64,000 nt of DNA. Origin: Leishmania infantum JPCM5 (taxonomy: Eukaryota > Euglenozoa > Kinetoplastea > Trypanosomatida > Trypanosomatidae). Shown here piece after piece: positions 37,262 through 46,866 of the stretch (the stretch's first letter is position 1; the number at the start of each line of letters is the position of its first letter). The notes under the pieces were generated by a model that did not search any database, had not been told where the DNA came from, and worked only from the letters and a program-made list of their open reading frames with translations. The stretch is taken from NCBI RefSeq assembly GCF_000002875.2, contig NC_009400.2:217621-281620 (forward strand). Reading direction: 5' to 3'. The translations under genes and the position numbers were made by a program.

Positions 37262-38851
37262 TCAGAACAAGGAGAGGTCAGTTGCGACATTGCGGACAAG
37301 GCGCTGCACGAGCTCCGACACCTCGCCGGTGGTCCATCGGCGCTCCGCTGCAGGAAGTACAGAGGACTGGCTTGCTGCGGGGACCTCGGTTGGCGGAGTG
37401 TCCCCTGGTTCAGTATGTGTGGCCCCCACCACCCCCGATGCGTTCGCCGTCCCAGCAAGGATGTGTTCAAGAGTGCAGCGCAGCCGGTGAATGAGCACCT
37501 GTCGCACAGTGCTCGATGCGACGATCTCAGCGGACGCGGTGTGCGAGAAGTCGACGCCGCCGCCTGTGGTGCGCTGGTTGACGTGCAGCTTCGCCTCCAC
37601 GTACTCCAGCAAGGCAATCGGCAAGCCGTTGTTGCGCAAGTTCAGCTCTATCAGCGTGTTGTTCAGGTAAAGTGCCGTGACAAGAGGGAACGACGCTACA
37701 GCCTCGTGGAAGCCGACGTGGCGGAAAGCCGAAGATGCCATATCGTACTCTGGAGCCGCATTCGAACGTCCCGCCTCCGTGCGGTGAGTCATCATCGCGT
37801 CTGAGAAAAGAAAGTAGGTGCCCAGTAGGTTGTGGGAGAGGTCGAGTCGCCGCAGCGGCTGTGCAGCCACGGTCGCGGCTTCTGATGTTTGTTGTCTACA
37901 GAGCGCCGATGCGCGACCGCACGCCCTCGAGAGAGCGCGCGGTGCATCTACAGACCGGGCGACAATGAGCTCGGCAAGAGCGGCTATCGCTGGCCCGTTG
38001 CGGCTGCCGCTGATGCAGTTGCGACGCAAGTTCAGCACCTCCAGCGAAGGATGCAACTGCAGCGCGGCGCAGAGCAGCGCAAGTCCAGCGTCACGTGAGC
38101 CCAAACGGTTGTCCGATAAGTTGAGGGAGTGCAGCTGTGGGCATGATGCGAGCAGCGACGCCAGAGGCCCGCCGTCCGTGAGCGCCGCGCCGCTGAGGTC
38201 TAGTAGCCGCAGCGTGCTCGCTGCCCACAATCCAGGAATGGTGGGCGGGTACGACGGCGGGACGGCCAGTGTCGACAACCCCGGTAGATGAGAGCCACCG
38301 CCCTCGCATCTGCTAGCTGCCTCTAGGGCCGCTGGCTTTACGGAAGCGGCGGACACTTGTCCGCAAAGGCAGCGCAGCCCAGCGTCGCCAAGAGCGGTGT
38401 CGCGCAGCGATAGACTGTGCAGCGGCACGGCAGCCACCAAACTTCGCAGGGTCGCGATCCACTCCGACAAGGGCATCCAGAGACCACCAAAATCGATTGA
38501 CAGTCCAGCCTCGCCTTTGCTCCTCTTACTGCCATCGTCTTCATGCGGCGCCGTCAGCGATGGCCTCGCGGTCGCCGCCTCGGCATCCCCCTCGCCGCTA
38601 CGGCACGCATGTTTCGTAGTCGTGGTGGCGAGGGCGCAGTCGCTCCCTGATGAAAGCCGAGGGCGGCTTTGCACCGGCTCCAACGCCTGCAGGACACGAG
38701 AGAGCACCACCGGATGCATCTCCACCTCTTCTTCTGTGCAGCAAGTGCCGTACAGAGAGAGCCACGTCCGCGCCTGCGCCACCGCAGGCAGCACCACAAC
38801 GTCTTGGGCATCGACTGCGATCGGCGCGGATGCGCACGACGGTGATTCCAT
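37262..38851 (-). CDS. Leucine-rich-repeat protein (ribonuclease-inhibitor type)
   Basis: 529 residues. Leucine-rich repeats run from about residue 143 to 412: LHSLSLRDTALGDAGLRCL, LRLLDLSGAALTDGGPLASL, LHSLNLSDNRLGSRDAGLAL, LEVLNLRRNCISGSRNGPAI, LRRLDLSHNLLG, and ALYLNNTLIELNLRNNGLP. Repeats of 28-29 residues with LxxLxLxxN/S and an intervening helix match the ribonuclease-inhibitor class, a protein-binding scaffold. Repeat spacing is irregular because Ser/Ala-rich inserts interrupt them (165-195 and 300-330). N-terminal residues 25-60 form a helical cap. No signal peptide or membrane segment, so it is probably cytoplasmic or nuclear. The partner is unknown. The start is the first ATG, directly beside an eight-base T run on the plus strand. 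Confidence 0.85.
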   Translation of the reverse strand: MESPSCASAPIAVDAQDVVVLPAVAQARTWLSLYGTCCTEEEVEMHPVVLSRVLQALEPVQSRPRLSSGSDCALATTTTKHACRSGEGDAEAATARPSLTAPHEDDGSKRSKGEAGLSIDFGGLWMPLSEWIATLRSLVAAVPLHSLSLRDTALGDAGLRCLCGQVSAASVKPAALEAASRCEGGGSHLPGLSTLAVPPSYPPTIPGLWAASTLRLLDLSGAALTDGGPLASLLASCPQLHSLNLSDNRLGSRDAGLALLCAALQLHPSLEVLNLRRNCISGSRNGPAIAALAELIVARSVDAPRALSRACGRASALCRQQTSEAATVAAQPLRRLDLSHNLLGTYFLFSDAMMTHRTEAGRSNAAPEYDMASSAFRHVGFHEAVASFPLVTALYLNNTLIELNLRNNGLPIALLEYVEAKLHVNQRTTGGGVDFSHTASAEIVASSTVRQVLIHRLRCTLEHILAGTANASGVVGATHTEPGDTPPTEVPAASQSSVLPAAERRWTTGEVSELVQRLVRNVATDLSLF

Positions 38852-39736
38852 TTTTTTTATTTGCGTGTGCGTTGCGGCAGCCGCTGGGAACGCATGCGGA
38901 GTCGGGGGAGGAGGAGCGGCCGAATTCGACGACTCGCAGACTATGAGTGTGCTGGTGGGTGCGTGATGCGCCGTCTAGCGTCTCGCCGCTCGCCGGGTTG
39001 CCCAAGGCTTGCTACGCGATAGATGTGTGTGTGTGTGTGTATTATGGTGAGCTGGCGCAGCGACAGCGTCGTTGCACCGTCGCCAAAGACGGTGTGGGAA
39101 GCAAGCGCCCCGCAGCAGAGGGCAGGAAGTCTTTTGTGAAAGCTGTCACCGCCTGAGCAGGCATGCGCGCAGCGCAACAGCCCAAGACAACACAAGCAGT
39201 ACACATCACGCAAAGCAAAAGGACCCAAGTCAAGAGGGGGGAGTTGATGAAGCGAGTGTACGCAAGATACGTGTGTTTTCGCCTCACCTACGTCGCCTTC
39301 ACTGGTGTTGGTGGTGGCCATCAAAGACGAGTGCCTCCCACTGAGGCGTGGCGGGTTTCCACCAACACAGCCGCCGAGGTCACATGCTCAGCTAAAGTGG
39401 CGCACGCCTACGCACGCTCACGCCATCTCTGCCCACGTAGGTGAATGAGTGAAGGACGAGAGCGAAAATGGGAGATGGAGAGGGGCGCGAGAAACTGCGT
39501 GGCTCGTGCCCACCACGAAGTTGGTATGATCTCTCGGTCTGTTTGCGCACGTTGCTCTGCATCGCGCAATCGCTTTCTCGTTGCTGCTCTGAGGATTTCG
39601 GCCCCGTTACTGCTGCGGTAGCCGCAGGCGTGGAATCCACCTCACAGCAGACGCACACACCGTGCCGCTCCCTCACGACGCTTCCTGCAGGCCCCAGGCT
39701 CCCTCGGCTGCTGTTGCTCTGTGCACCTCGGGGCCT
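38852..39736. other. Spacer between the ubiquitin hydrolase gene and the LRR gene
   Basis: 885 bases of UTR-type sequence with a GT run near 39022-39041. No gene recognised. Confidence 0.6.
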
Positions 39737-42700
39737 CTACGTACTCGGTAGCGGGGCCTCGCACATCTCACACACCACCATATCAGGTGCATTAAGAAAG
39801 GTGCACACAGGACATGGCAAGCCCTGCTCCTCCATGGCGATTGCGGCGCCGACGGTAGGTCCCGCAGCAACGACACCGGCAGCAGCCGCGGTGACAGCGG
39901 GGGATGCTGCCATTATGGACCCGCCGTGGCTGCCCTGGAGTCGCGTCTCACGGAAAGCCACCGTGTGCTCGCGGACGACGGACGCAGCAGATGCGTCACC
40001 GCAAGCGCCGGCTTGCAGCAGCTCTGGTGGAATCGCCTCCCACTCCTCGTCGATCGCCGCCGTTGTAGCGCACGTCTGCGCGATGATGTCGACCGACTGC
40101 ACCGAGAGCGTCTCGCCGTCGCGGATGCCCAGCTCCTGAAGCGTGGCTTCGTCGAGCTGCGCAACCTCCGCCGCAGTGGCGGAGGTTGGAGCGGTGCCGC
40201 GAGTGTGATGGCCCGACGCCTCCACAGCGTGTGGTGGCGTCGAGCACCGCTTCAAGGGCTTGTTCTTTCCTCGCCCAATCTGCAGCACCTCGGCGGGCAC
40301 CAGGTATCCGTGCTTCTCGCGCAGGTGAGCACTTATATAGATCTTAAGCTGTCTGAGTGTAGTGTAATAGTGAATCCCCGCAGGGATCACGTCGGCGTCA
40401 GTGGCGGTGGTGTTGCTGCCACCTTCCACACTCTTCGCAGCGCTGCTGCCAGTGTGCTGCACCGCGGCCGAGGTCAGCACGCTCACCGCGTCGTAGTAGT
40501 TCTTGCGGCTTTTCTTCACATGTATGTTCAGCCTCAACGAGCCATTCACGAAGGACTCGCACTGGGCGTCAAATTTGGCGAGCATTGCCGCGCAGCACTG
40601 CGCACAGGTAGAGGGCCACAGTTGGCGCGCACCATTGTGAAAGCGCACCTGAATGACGGCGGCCGCCACGGGAACAGTCTGCGCACGAGACTTCGGCACC
40701 GGCGTCGCCGCGGGTGGCGACGGCGTCGACAGGGACGCGGCCGTGCAGTCACCTGCCGCGGCTGCAGAGAGATCCGTCGGCGTCTTCGCTGCCTCTGCCG
40801 AGGCCCCATCCTCCGCCGCCTCCGCGTCCACGTCCGTCACCTCCGCACGAGGCTCAGCACCCCCCACTGCCGCCCCAGCAGTGGACGTGCCCGCGACGCC
40901 GCCAGCCCGCGACGCCACACGCTCTAGCATGCCCGGCTCACCGTACTGCGCCAACAACGCAACATACTCATCCATCGGCAATATCACCATGGGCGGTAGC
41001 CAGCACTGACTGCGGTACTCCGCCTCAGTGGGGCCCGTCGGCGGTGACGTCGGAGTCGGCGCACCGGCCCGCTCCACCCGCACACCGTTCCAGAGCAACT
41101 CGGCCCGCTTCGCCCGCGCCCCTTGCCAGAAGCCATCGGAAGGGTTCAGCCACGACACCTCCAGCAGGCTCTCAGAGTGCGCGCACTTGAACTTTTCGAA
41201 GGAGATTCGCGGCAGTACCAGTAAAGGCTCGCCGTCCGCATCATCGCCGCCTTTGCTGGTGTCAGACTTGTTGTCCTCGCTCTGCATCGCCGCGTACCAC
41301 CGCGCCACCCACCACGTCGGCACACAGCCATACGTGACGGTGCAGTCTGGCACCGTCTGCGCCGTCATTTTCTCCAGCGCCTCCTCAGCGTAATACAAGC
41401 GTCCCTCAAGCGTCTGCGGCTCTGGCGGTGCCGCTGCTGCAGTTGCCGTTTCTGACGGCGCCGGAGCCACAGGCGAGGAAGGGACGTTCGTTGCGCTTGC
41501 ACCCCGGCCACCACTACGGCCGCCCCCACTGCGCCGCATCGTCACGCGCGCATTCCAGGCGGCGTCGTGCTGCCGCTTCTTCATCAGTGCTGTGCGCAGT
41601 CGCTGCACCTCGCTTGACTGGTGGGCTACTCGCTGCTGGTGCGCCTCTGCCCACTTCTTCACGTACTCACGGTACTCGCGCTCGCCGTGTTGCTTGAAGA
41701 AGAGCCGATTCGGGTGCTGGGCAGCGAGCAGCTGCTCCTCGTTCTCCGCCCCGGTAGCGAGCAGCAGCTGCGCGACCCCAGAGGGACAGGTCATGGCTCC
41801 GGCAAGCCACAGCGACGGGTAGCGCTTGCGCTCCTCCATCCTCTTCATGCGCTGCTGGTGGCGCGAGGTCAGGTGCTGCACGCTTGACTGCATGCACTCC
41901 TGACACGTCGTGCTCGTTTCCGAGGCAGGGATGAGCGGAAGAAAGAAGTGTTCCACGTCATCCTCGTTCACGCTCCAGTGCGGGTTCGACGTGCGCAGGA
42001 CACCAGAGCGATGCGCCATCGTGAGCACCTCCACAAAGCGGTGCACCCAGTAGCGTCGCAAGGAGTCTGGGATAGCCACGGCGCTCTGGCCAGGGCGCAG
42101 GGCACCGTGCGGGCATAGCAGCTGCGCCGACAGGTTCAAGTCGCCGCGGTCCACGTCAAGGGCGGCCAGGCTGAACGGGTGGTCAGCTTTCGCTAGAGAC
42201 GTCGAGACAGTCTCGGGCACCGCAGGAGACGCCGAAGAAGAGGCGGAAGAGGCGGGGGCGGTCACCGCTGCTACCATGGACGACGTCGACGCCGGCGTCG
42301 CCGGCAACGGCGGCGGCGCCACACGTGCCTCACGCATAACCAGCACACCCGTGTAGCCTTCGGCCTGCCGCACGCGTCCCCAGCCAAGCTGGCTCGTGTA
42401 GAACGAAGCCCACGCCTCAACGACGGTCTTGCTGACGAGCACGCGCTGCTGCTGCCCATCCCCCCTCTTCTCCTCAGCCTCCTGCTGCTGCGTGCTCTGT
42501 GTAAGTGCAGTTGGCGTGACGGCTCCGGGCCCAGCACCGCTGTCGCCCTCGTCTCCTTCCTCGCCTGCAGCGTGCCTCTTCCGCCGCTCCGCCTCTTCCC
42601 AGGCGCGGGTGAGGATGATCTCCGCCTCCTCGTCCTCCGTCGTGCGCGACGCGAGCGCCTGCACGCCGGCGGCCATGGCCGCGACACAGAGCGGGCACAG

Positions 42701-45424
42701 GTTGGCTTCCATGAGGGTGCAACACGACTGAGTGCCGCAGGCGGCGCCGCCGCCAGCCATCGACTCGCGCAAGCGGGCCGTCATCGGCGCCTCCGGTGTG
42801 GAGGGCGATGCAGGTCTGTCGCCGTTCGCCGCCACTGTCAACGGCGAGCCGCAGACAGCGAGAAAACGGCTCAGCTTTTCGTACGCGGATGCCGATACCA
42901 CCTTGTAAGATGCCCACGGCAGCACACAGCCGTGCGCACAGGTTACCGAGGGCAGCGCTTGCATCAGCGAATACTGGCGCACCTGCTGACGAACCTCTTC
43001 AGCAGTCTGCATGTGGCCGTGGCGGAGGGGGCCGACCGTGGCAGTCACCACGGTCCCCTCAACCGCGGCGCTAGCGCCACTGCCCGAGGCGCCCTCCTCG
43101 TGCCCGACAACAATGGGTTTCCCGTCAACACCAGCAGCACCGCTCGCAAGCGCAGAGTTGGCACTGTCGCCCGCAGGGCCTGAGACGGCGTCCAAGTCCC
43201 TCTTGCTGCGCTTCAGCTTCGACTCGGCACCGCTGCCGAGCGCCGCCGCGTCCACGTAGGCAGGCAAGAAGAAGCGGCCGAAATGCTGCAGCCAGCGGGT
43301 GGGGAGCACGTAAAGCGACGGTGTGGCCGTCGTCGTGGTCGATATCCATGCCGGGGCACTCGAGGCGTTCGTGGCACTCTCAAACACAGCCTTCGCGGCG
43401 GTGGCCCACAAGTCGAAGAGCGCCGCTGCCTGCGCGCGCTGCTCCATCCAGTCGTGGCGCTTGGTGAGGCAGTCATCATTCACGCGATCAACGTACTGGC
43501 GCAAGTACACAGGGTACTCCGCAGGGGTGGGGGTGGCGCTGGTGGACGGAACGGCAGCGACGGGCTGCAGCTGCGGTGGCTTGCCCGTGCTGGGCGGCGC
43601 CGACACCGACGTAGAGCGTGGAGATGAACACGATGTGGCGATGCGGTGGTACACGAGCAGGTAAGCGTCTGGCGACGCGCCGCGCTGCCCTTGGTAGCGG
43701 TTCAGCTTCGACACCTCTGCGTCGTTAAAGTTCAGCCACGAGCTGCCTCTGCTACCACCGCTGCTGCCCGGCTCCGCCGAGGCGCCGGAGACCTTGCCGT
43801 GGTAGGTGTAGTGGCCTGATACGGCAGTGTCGCCGAGGTGGTTCACAACACCGCGCAGCTCGTATAAGTGGTGGTCCTCGCTCTCCTCTGGCGCCACGCT
43901 CTCACCACCGGCGGCTCTAGACGTGATGTTCCGCTTCTGCTCGTGCCACTGGCGCATGTACGTCGCCATGTCCAGCTGAAGAGGAAAGGAGGTGGTGGTG
44001 GTCACCTTGTGTCGCTGCAGGGACTGCAGGTCAAACTCGAAGCGGTTCCAGTGGATCACGAGCACGTCAGGCAGCGTCCGCATATACTGTAGCGACGTAG
44101 CCACCGCCGTGTGGCCGCACTGCTCGCACATGAAGCCGTCCACCGCCTCCGGCTTCGAGAACTCCGACAGGGAGTCCTCCAGGGTGGGGCAAACAGGCAG
44201 CGAGAGATACAGGAACGGCTCCGCTCGCTTGGAGGACCGGCCGCAAGATCCACACTGCCGGTCGTACAGCAGCGTTCCGGAGAAGGTGCTGGTGACGGCA
44301 GCCTTCACCGTTGGGCCGCAATGGCACCGCAGCCAGTCCAGCAGCAAGGTGAAAAACTCCTGCGCGTCCTGCTGCACCTTCACGTCAAGGGAAAGGTACG
44401 TGGCGAACGACTTCGGGTCCGCGCCGGCCCCTTCGCGGCTGAAGGCCATTAATGCAAAGAGCTCCTTGAGCCCCGACTCGGCCAGCTGGTTAACACCGGT
44501 GCCTCCCTGCGCCTCTCTGATCGCCACGCAGTGATGGTCGTGCGCTGCGGCGTCGTCGTTAAGGATTGCGTGGCGCACCCGGGCAATGCTGAAGATGAGC
44601 TGTAACACGGCGCTGAAGTAGCACGTGTTCATCAAGTTGCGCACTCCACGCCACAGGCAAGGGAAAGCCGGGTCACTCATGACGGTGATCTCGGTGGCGT
44701 CGCCGGCAGCAGTCGCGCTTCCTGCTGTCTCTGCTAAGTCTTCGCGAGTGCTCTTCGTGGCTCGCGCTCCGCCCCGTTCGCGCCCCGTCGAGGCGGAGGA
44801 TGACGACGCGGCGTCGGCATTCGCCGCCGTTACGCCGCTGCCCTTCACCGCGGGAAGCGGCACCACGTACGGGCCGTTCCCCATTAACGTCTTCAAGCAG
44901 TCCTCGCGCGTGGCAGCGTCGCTGCCGAGCAGCTGGAGCCCAGCCACGCACCGCGGCGACGCCGTGCAGTTCAGCAGACGCTCATTCTTGGTTGTGTGCT
45001 TCGTCATGCATGGCGTGTTCAAGCGGTACGCCTTGCGTATCAGTGCAGGTGACAGGACCGCGCGCAGTGCCTGCATCTCTTCGGAGAGCGCGCTGCGCTC
45101 CATGGGTTTCAGAGACGGCTGATTAGCCACTGCCTCCCCGATGGAGTTCGGAGAGGCAGCATGGGAGTATCCATCCATACTCTCCACCGCATCCACATCG
45201 ATCAGCGTACGACCACCCTCCACTGTTGCTCCCGATGCCTTGACAACCGACGCGATGGGAGTGGCACCGGCGGCCGTAGAGCGTGGCGGTGGAGCCAGAA
45301 TCCCCAGCAGCTCCTGCCGGGGGGTGTAGTGAGCACGCGCACATCCCTCGAGCACCTCCGACGCCCAGAGATCCCCCACACCTAGCTGAGCAGCGGGCGC
45401 CGTCCCGGTCACGCAAGCGCTCAT
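39737..45424 (-). CDS. USP48-like ubiquitin carboxyl-terminal hydrolase
   Basis: 1,895 residues, the largest gene in the window. The catalytic domain (about 255-600) has the Cys box WRGVRNLMNTCYFSAVLQL (Cys268), the QQDAQEFFTLLLDWL block, a zinc ribbon (CGSCGR and CEQCGH), and the His box VVNHLGDTAVSGHYTYHG (His538) followed by WLNFNDAEV. This order and spacing fit C19-family deubiquitinases, closest in my recollection to USP48. Beyond it are DUSP-like stretches (VVEAWASFYTSQLGWG, and TVTYGCVPTWWVARWY), a ubiquitin-like domain near 1730-1830 (YYTTLRQLKIYISAHLREKH, LQELGIRDGETLSVQS) and, at the very end, a RanBP2-type zinc finger (CPVCTFLNAPDMVVCEMC, Cys 1871, 1874, 1885, 1888). The enzyme removes ubiquitin from proteins. 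ATG at 45424 is the first in the frame; upstream the frame is open only through a TTG. Ala/Ser-rich linkers account for the large size. Confidence 0.92.
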   Translation of the reverse strand: MSACVTGTAPAAQLGVGDLWASEVLEGCARAHYTPRQELLGILAPPPRSTAAGATPIASVVKASGATVEGGRTLIDVDAVESMDGYSHAASPNSIGEAVANQPSLKPMERSALSEEMQALRAVLSPALIRKAYRLNTPCMTKHTTKNERLLNCTASPRCVAGLQLLGSDAATREDCLKTLMGNGPYVVPLPAVKGSGVTAANADAASSSSASTGRERGGARATKSTREDLAETAGSATAAGDATEITVMSDPAFPCLWRGVRNLMNTCYFSAVLQLIFSIARVRHAILNDDAAAHDHHCVAIREAQGGTGVNQLAESGLKELFALMAFSREGAGADPKSFATYLSLDVKVQQDAQEFFTLLLDWLRCHCGPTVKAAVTSTFSGTLLYDRQCGSCGRSSKRAEPFLYLSLPVCPTLEDSLSEFSKPEAVDGFMCEQCGHTAVATSLQYMRTLPDVLVIHWNRFEFDLQSLQRHKVTTTTSFPLQLDMATYMRQWHEQKRNITSRAAGGESVAPEESEDHHLYELRGVVNHLGDTAVSGHYTYHGKVSGASAEPGSSGGSRGSSWLNFNDAEVSKLNRYQGQRGASPDAYLLVYHRIATSCSSPRSTSVSAPPSTGKPPQLQPVAAVPSTSATPTPAEYPVYLRQYVDRVNDDCLTKRHDWMEQRAQAAALFDLWATAAKAVFESATNASSAPAWISTTTTATPSLYVLPTRWLQHFGRFFLPAYVDAAALGSGAESKLKRSKRDLDAVSGPAGDSANSALASGAAGVDGKPIVVGHEEGASGSGASAAVEGTVVTATVGPLRHGHMQTAEEVRQQVRQYSLMQALPSVTCAHGCVLPWASYKVVSASAYEKLSRFLAVCGSPLTVAANGDRPASPSTPEAPMTARLRESMAGGGAACGTQSCCTLMEANLCPLCVAAMAAGVQALASRTTEDEEAEIILTRAWEEAERRKRHAAGEEGDEGDSGAGPGAVTPTALTQSTQQQEAEEKRGDGQQQRVLVSKTVVEAWASFYTSQLGWGRVRQAEGYTGVLVMREARVAPPPLPATPASTSSMVAAVTAPASSASSSASPAVPETVSTSLAKADHPFSLAALDVDRGDLNLSAQLLCPHGALRPGQSAVAIPDSLRRYWVHRFVEVLTMAHRSGVLRTSNPHWSVNEDDVEHFFLPLIPASETSTTCQECMQSSVQHLTSRHQQRMKRMEERKRYPSLWLAGAMTCPSGVAQLLLATGAENEEQLLAAQHPNRLFFKQHGEREYREYVKKWAEAHQQRVAHQSSEVQRLRTALMKKRQHDAAWNARVTMRRSGGGRSGGRGASATNVPSSPVAPAPSETATAAAAPPEPQTLEGRLYYAEEALEKMTAQTVPDCTVTYGCVPTWWVARWYAAMQSEDNKSDTSKGGDDADGEPLLVLPRISFEKFKCAHSESLLEVSWLNPSDGFWQGARAKRAELLWNGVRVERAGAPTPTSPPTGPTEAEYRSQCWLPPMVILPMDEYVALLAQYGEPGMLERVASRAGGVAGTSTAGAAVGGAEPRAEVTDVDAEAAEDGASAEAAKTPTDLSAAAAGDCTAASLSTPSPPAATPVPKSRAQTVPVAAAVIQVRFHNGARQLWPSTCAQCCAAMLAKFDAQCESFVNGSLRLNIHVKKSRKNYYDAVSVLTSAAVQHTGSSAAKSVEGGSNTTATDADVIPAGIHYYTTLRQLKIYISAHLREKHGYLVPAEVLQIGRGKNKPLKRCSTPPHAVEASGHHTRGTAPTSATAAEVAQLDEATLQELGIRDGETLSVQSVDIIAQTCATTAAIDEEWEAIPPELLQAGACGDASAASVVREHTVAFRETRLQGSHGGSIMAASPAVTAAAAGVVAAGPTVGAAIAMEEQGLPCPVCTFLNAPDMVVCEMCEAPLPST

Positions 45425-45505
45425 GAGTGCGATGCGCTGTGGGGCAATCACGGAGACAATCAGAGGTGCAGGTACGGAGGAAGACGGGGACGAGAGAGGC
45501 GGCAA

Positions 45506-46866
45506 GAAGGCAAGACGACAAGCGCGAGGGCGATGGGGAAGGAAGAAAGGGGGTGGGGGCCGTCAGGGAAGAGCGCTACAGCAACCAGAGCAGCGGCCAC
45601 CAATCACGAAAGGAAAGGGACGAGAAAGCAGCAGCGACACCTACGCGCTCCAACGCGTGAGACCAACGAGAGAGGGAGGGGGGAGACGACAGAGAGAGTA
45701 AAGCGAACGGTTCATCGAATTCGTGTGCCACATCTCACAGGGCCGATGGCGGTTGTGGGAGGTGTAGAGAGCGAGGGGAGGAGAGCCACTGGGTCGCCGC
45801 CACCAATGACACCTTCAGCTCTTCTTTCTTCGCGGTGGCTAAAGTTGGGATCCGAATAAGCAAGCGTCTACGGCCGTGCATGCGTGTGCTCGTCGAGTGC
45901 AGAATTGTGTGCTGGGGGATGCTTGGATTAAGCTACTCGTAGGCTCTTATCAGCCCCCCCCCCTCGCGCGCTGTCGATGAACACAAGGGAGGGAAGATGG
46001 GGGGAGGGGGGGGTGCCGCAACTACGTCCTCCGTCTCTGTCGGCAAGAGGCTGTAAGGAAGGGAGAGGATGACGTGTCGCGCTACGGACGGCGCACAGAC
46101 GGCGATAAGCAACAACCAGAAAACAATCTTTCCAAGGTAATGTCTTCCACTGCTTGTGTCTGTGTGCCGACCACCTTCTCTCCCCTTCGGTCTGATGCAG
46201 CCAGGCAGGGAGGGGGCAGGAGGAGAGTCGTGTTGCGGGCGAGATGGCGACTGAAACCGCACAAACAGAATGTGCGAGAGAAAGAGGGACGGCGGTGGAG
46301 TCAGGAGGGCGACGACATCAAGCGCACGAGTGACACAATGCAGGGCGGAGAGACAGAGAACATTGCAGAAGAAGCGTAGGTACAGAGCGCCGCCTCCACA
46401 GCAGGCATGCTCGTGCACGTGCACGCAACAAGCTCTCCTGCGCCTCCACCCCCAACAGGTACGTAGGATTCCAGCGCACGATACCTCTTCTGTTGTGTTT
46501 TCAGCGTGCCGCGCATCAAGTCCTCCTGTGTCTGTGGACGTTCATGTAGAAAGAGGAACTCACGGCCGTGCGAAAGTGTGGCACCCGTTTCGTCTTCCCC
46601 TGTCGCATCGACTGCGACTCCCTCCGCGTACGGAACGGACTTGGACAGAGAGCGCGAGGGTCAGCCGGTCAGGACAAGGAGACTCCTTTTCGAAGCGACG
46701 CCACATGCTGATGCGTACGCTGTGTCGCCAGCGGGGGTCGTGGGCGTCCCCCAGCGCTGCGCGGAGCAGGCCGGGCTGCCGTTTTTCCTTTTAGAAGAGA
46801 GCAACCACCACGCCCCACACTCCGCAACGACGCAAGAGCATCACCAACCGCGGCGCGGCGACTCGC
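45506..46866. other. Spacer between the EEP-fold gene and the ubiquitin hydrolase gene
   Basis: 1.36 kb of UTR-type sequence. It is purine-rich on the plus strand at 45465-45720, consistent with splice signals for the ubiquitin hydrolase. No gene recognised. Confidence 0.6.

Noticed and set aside
39926..40927. 333-codon plus-strand open frame
   Set aside because: Antisense to the C-terminal part of the ubiquitin hydrolase; Arg-rich translation without motifs.
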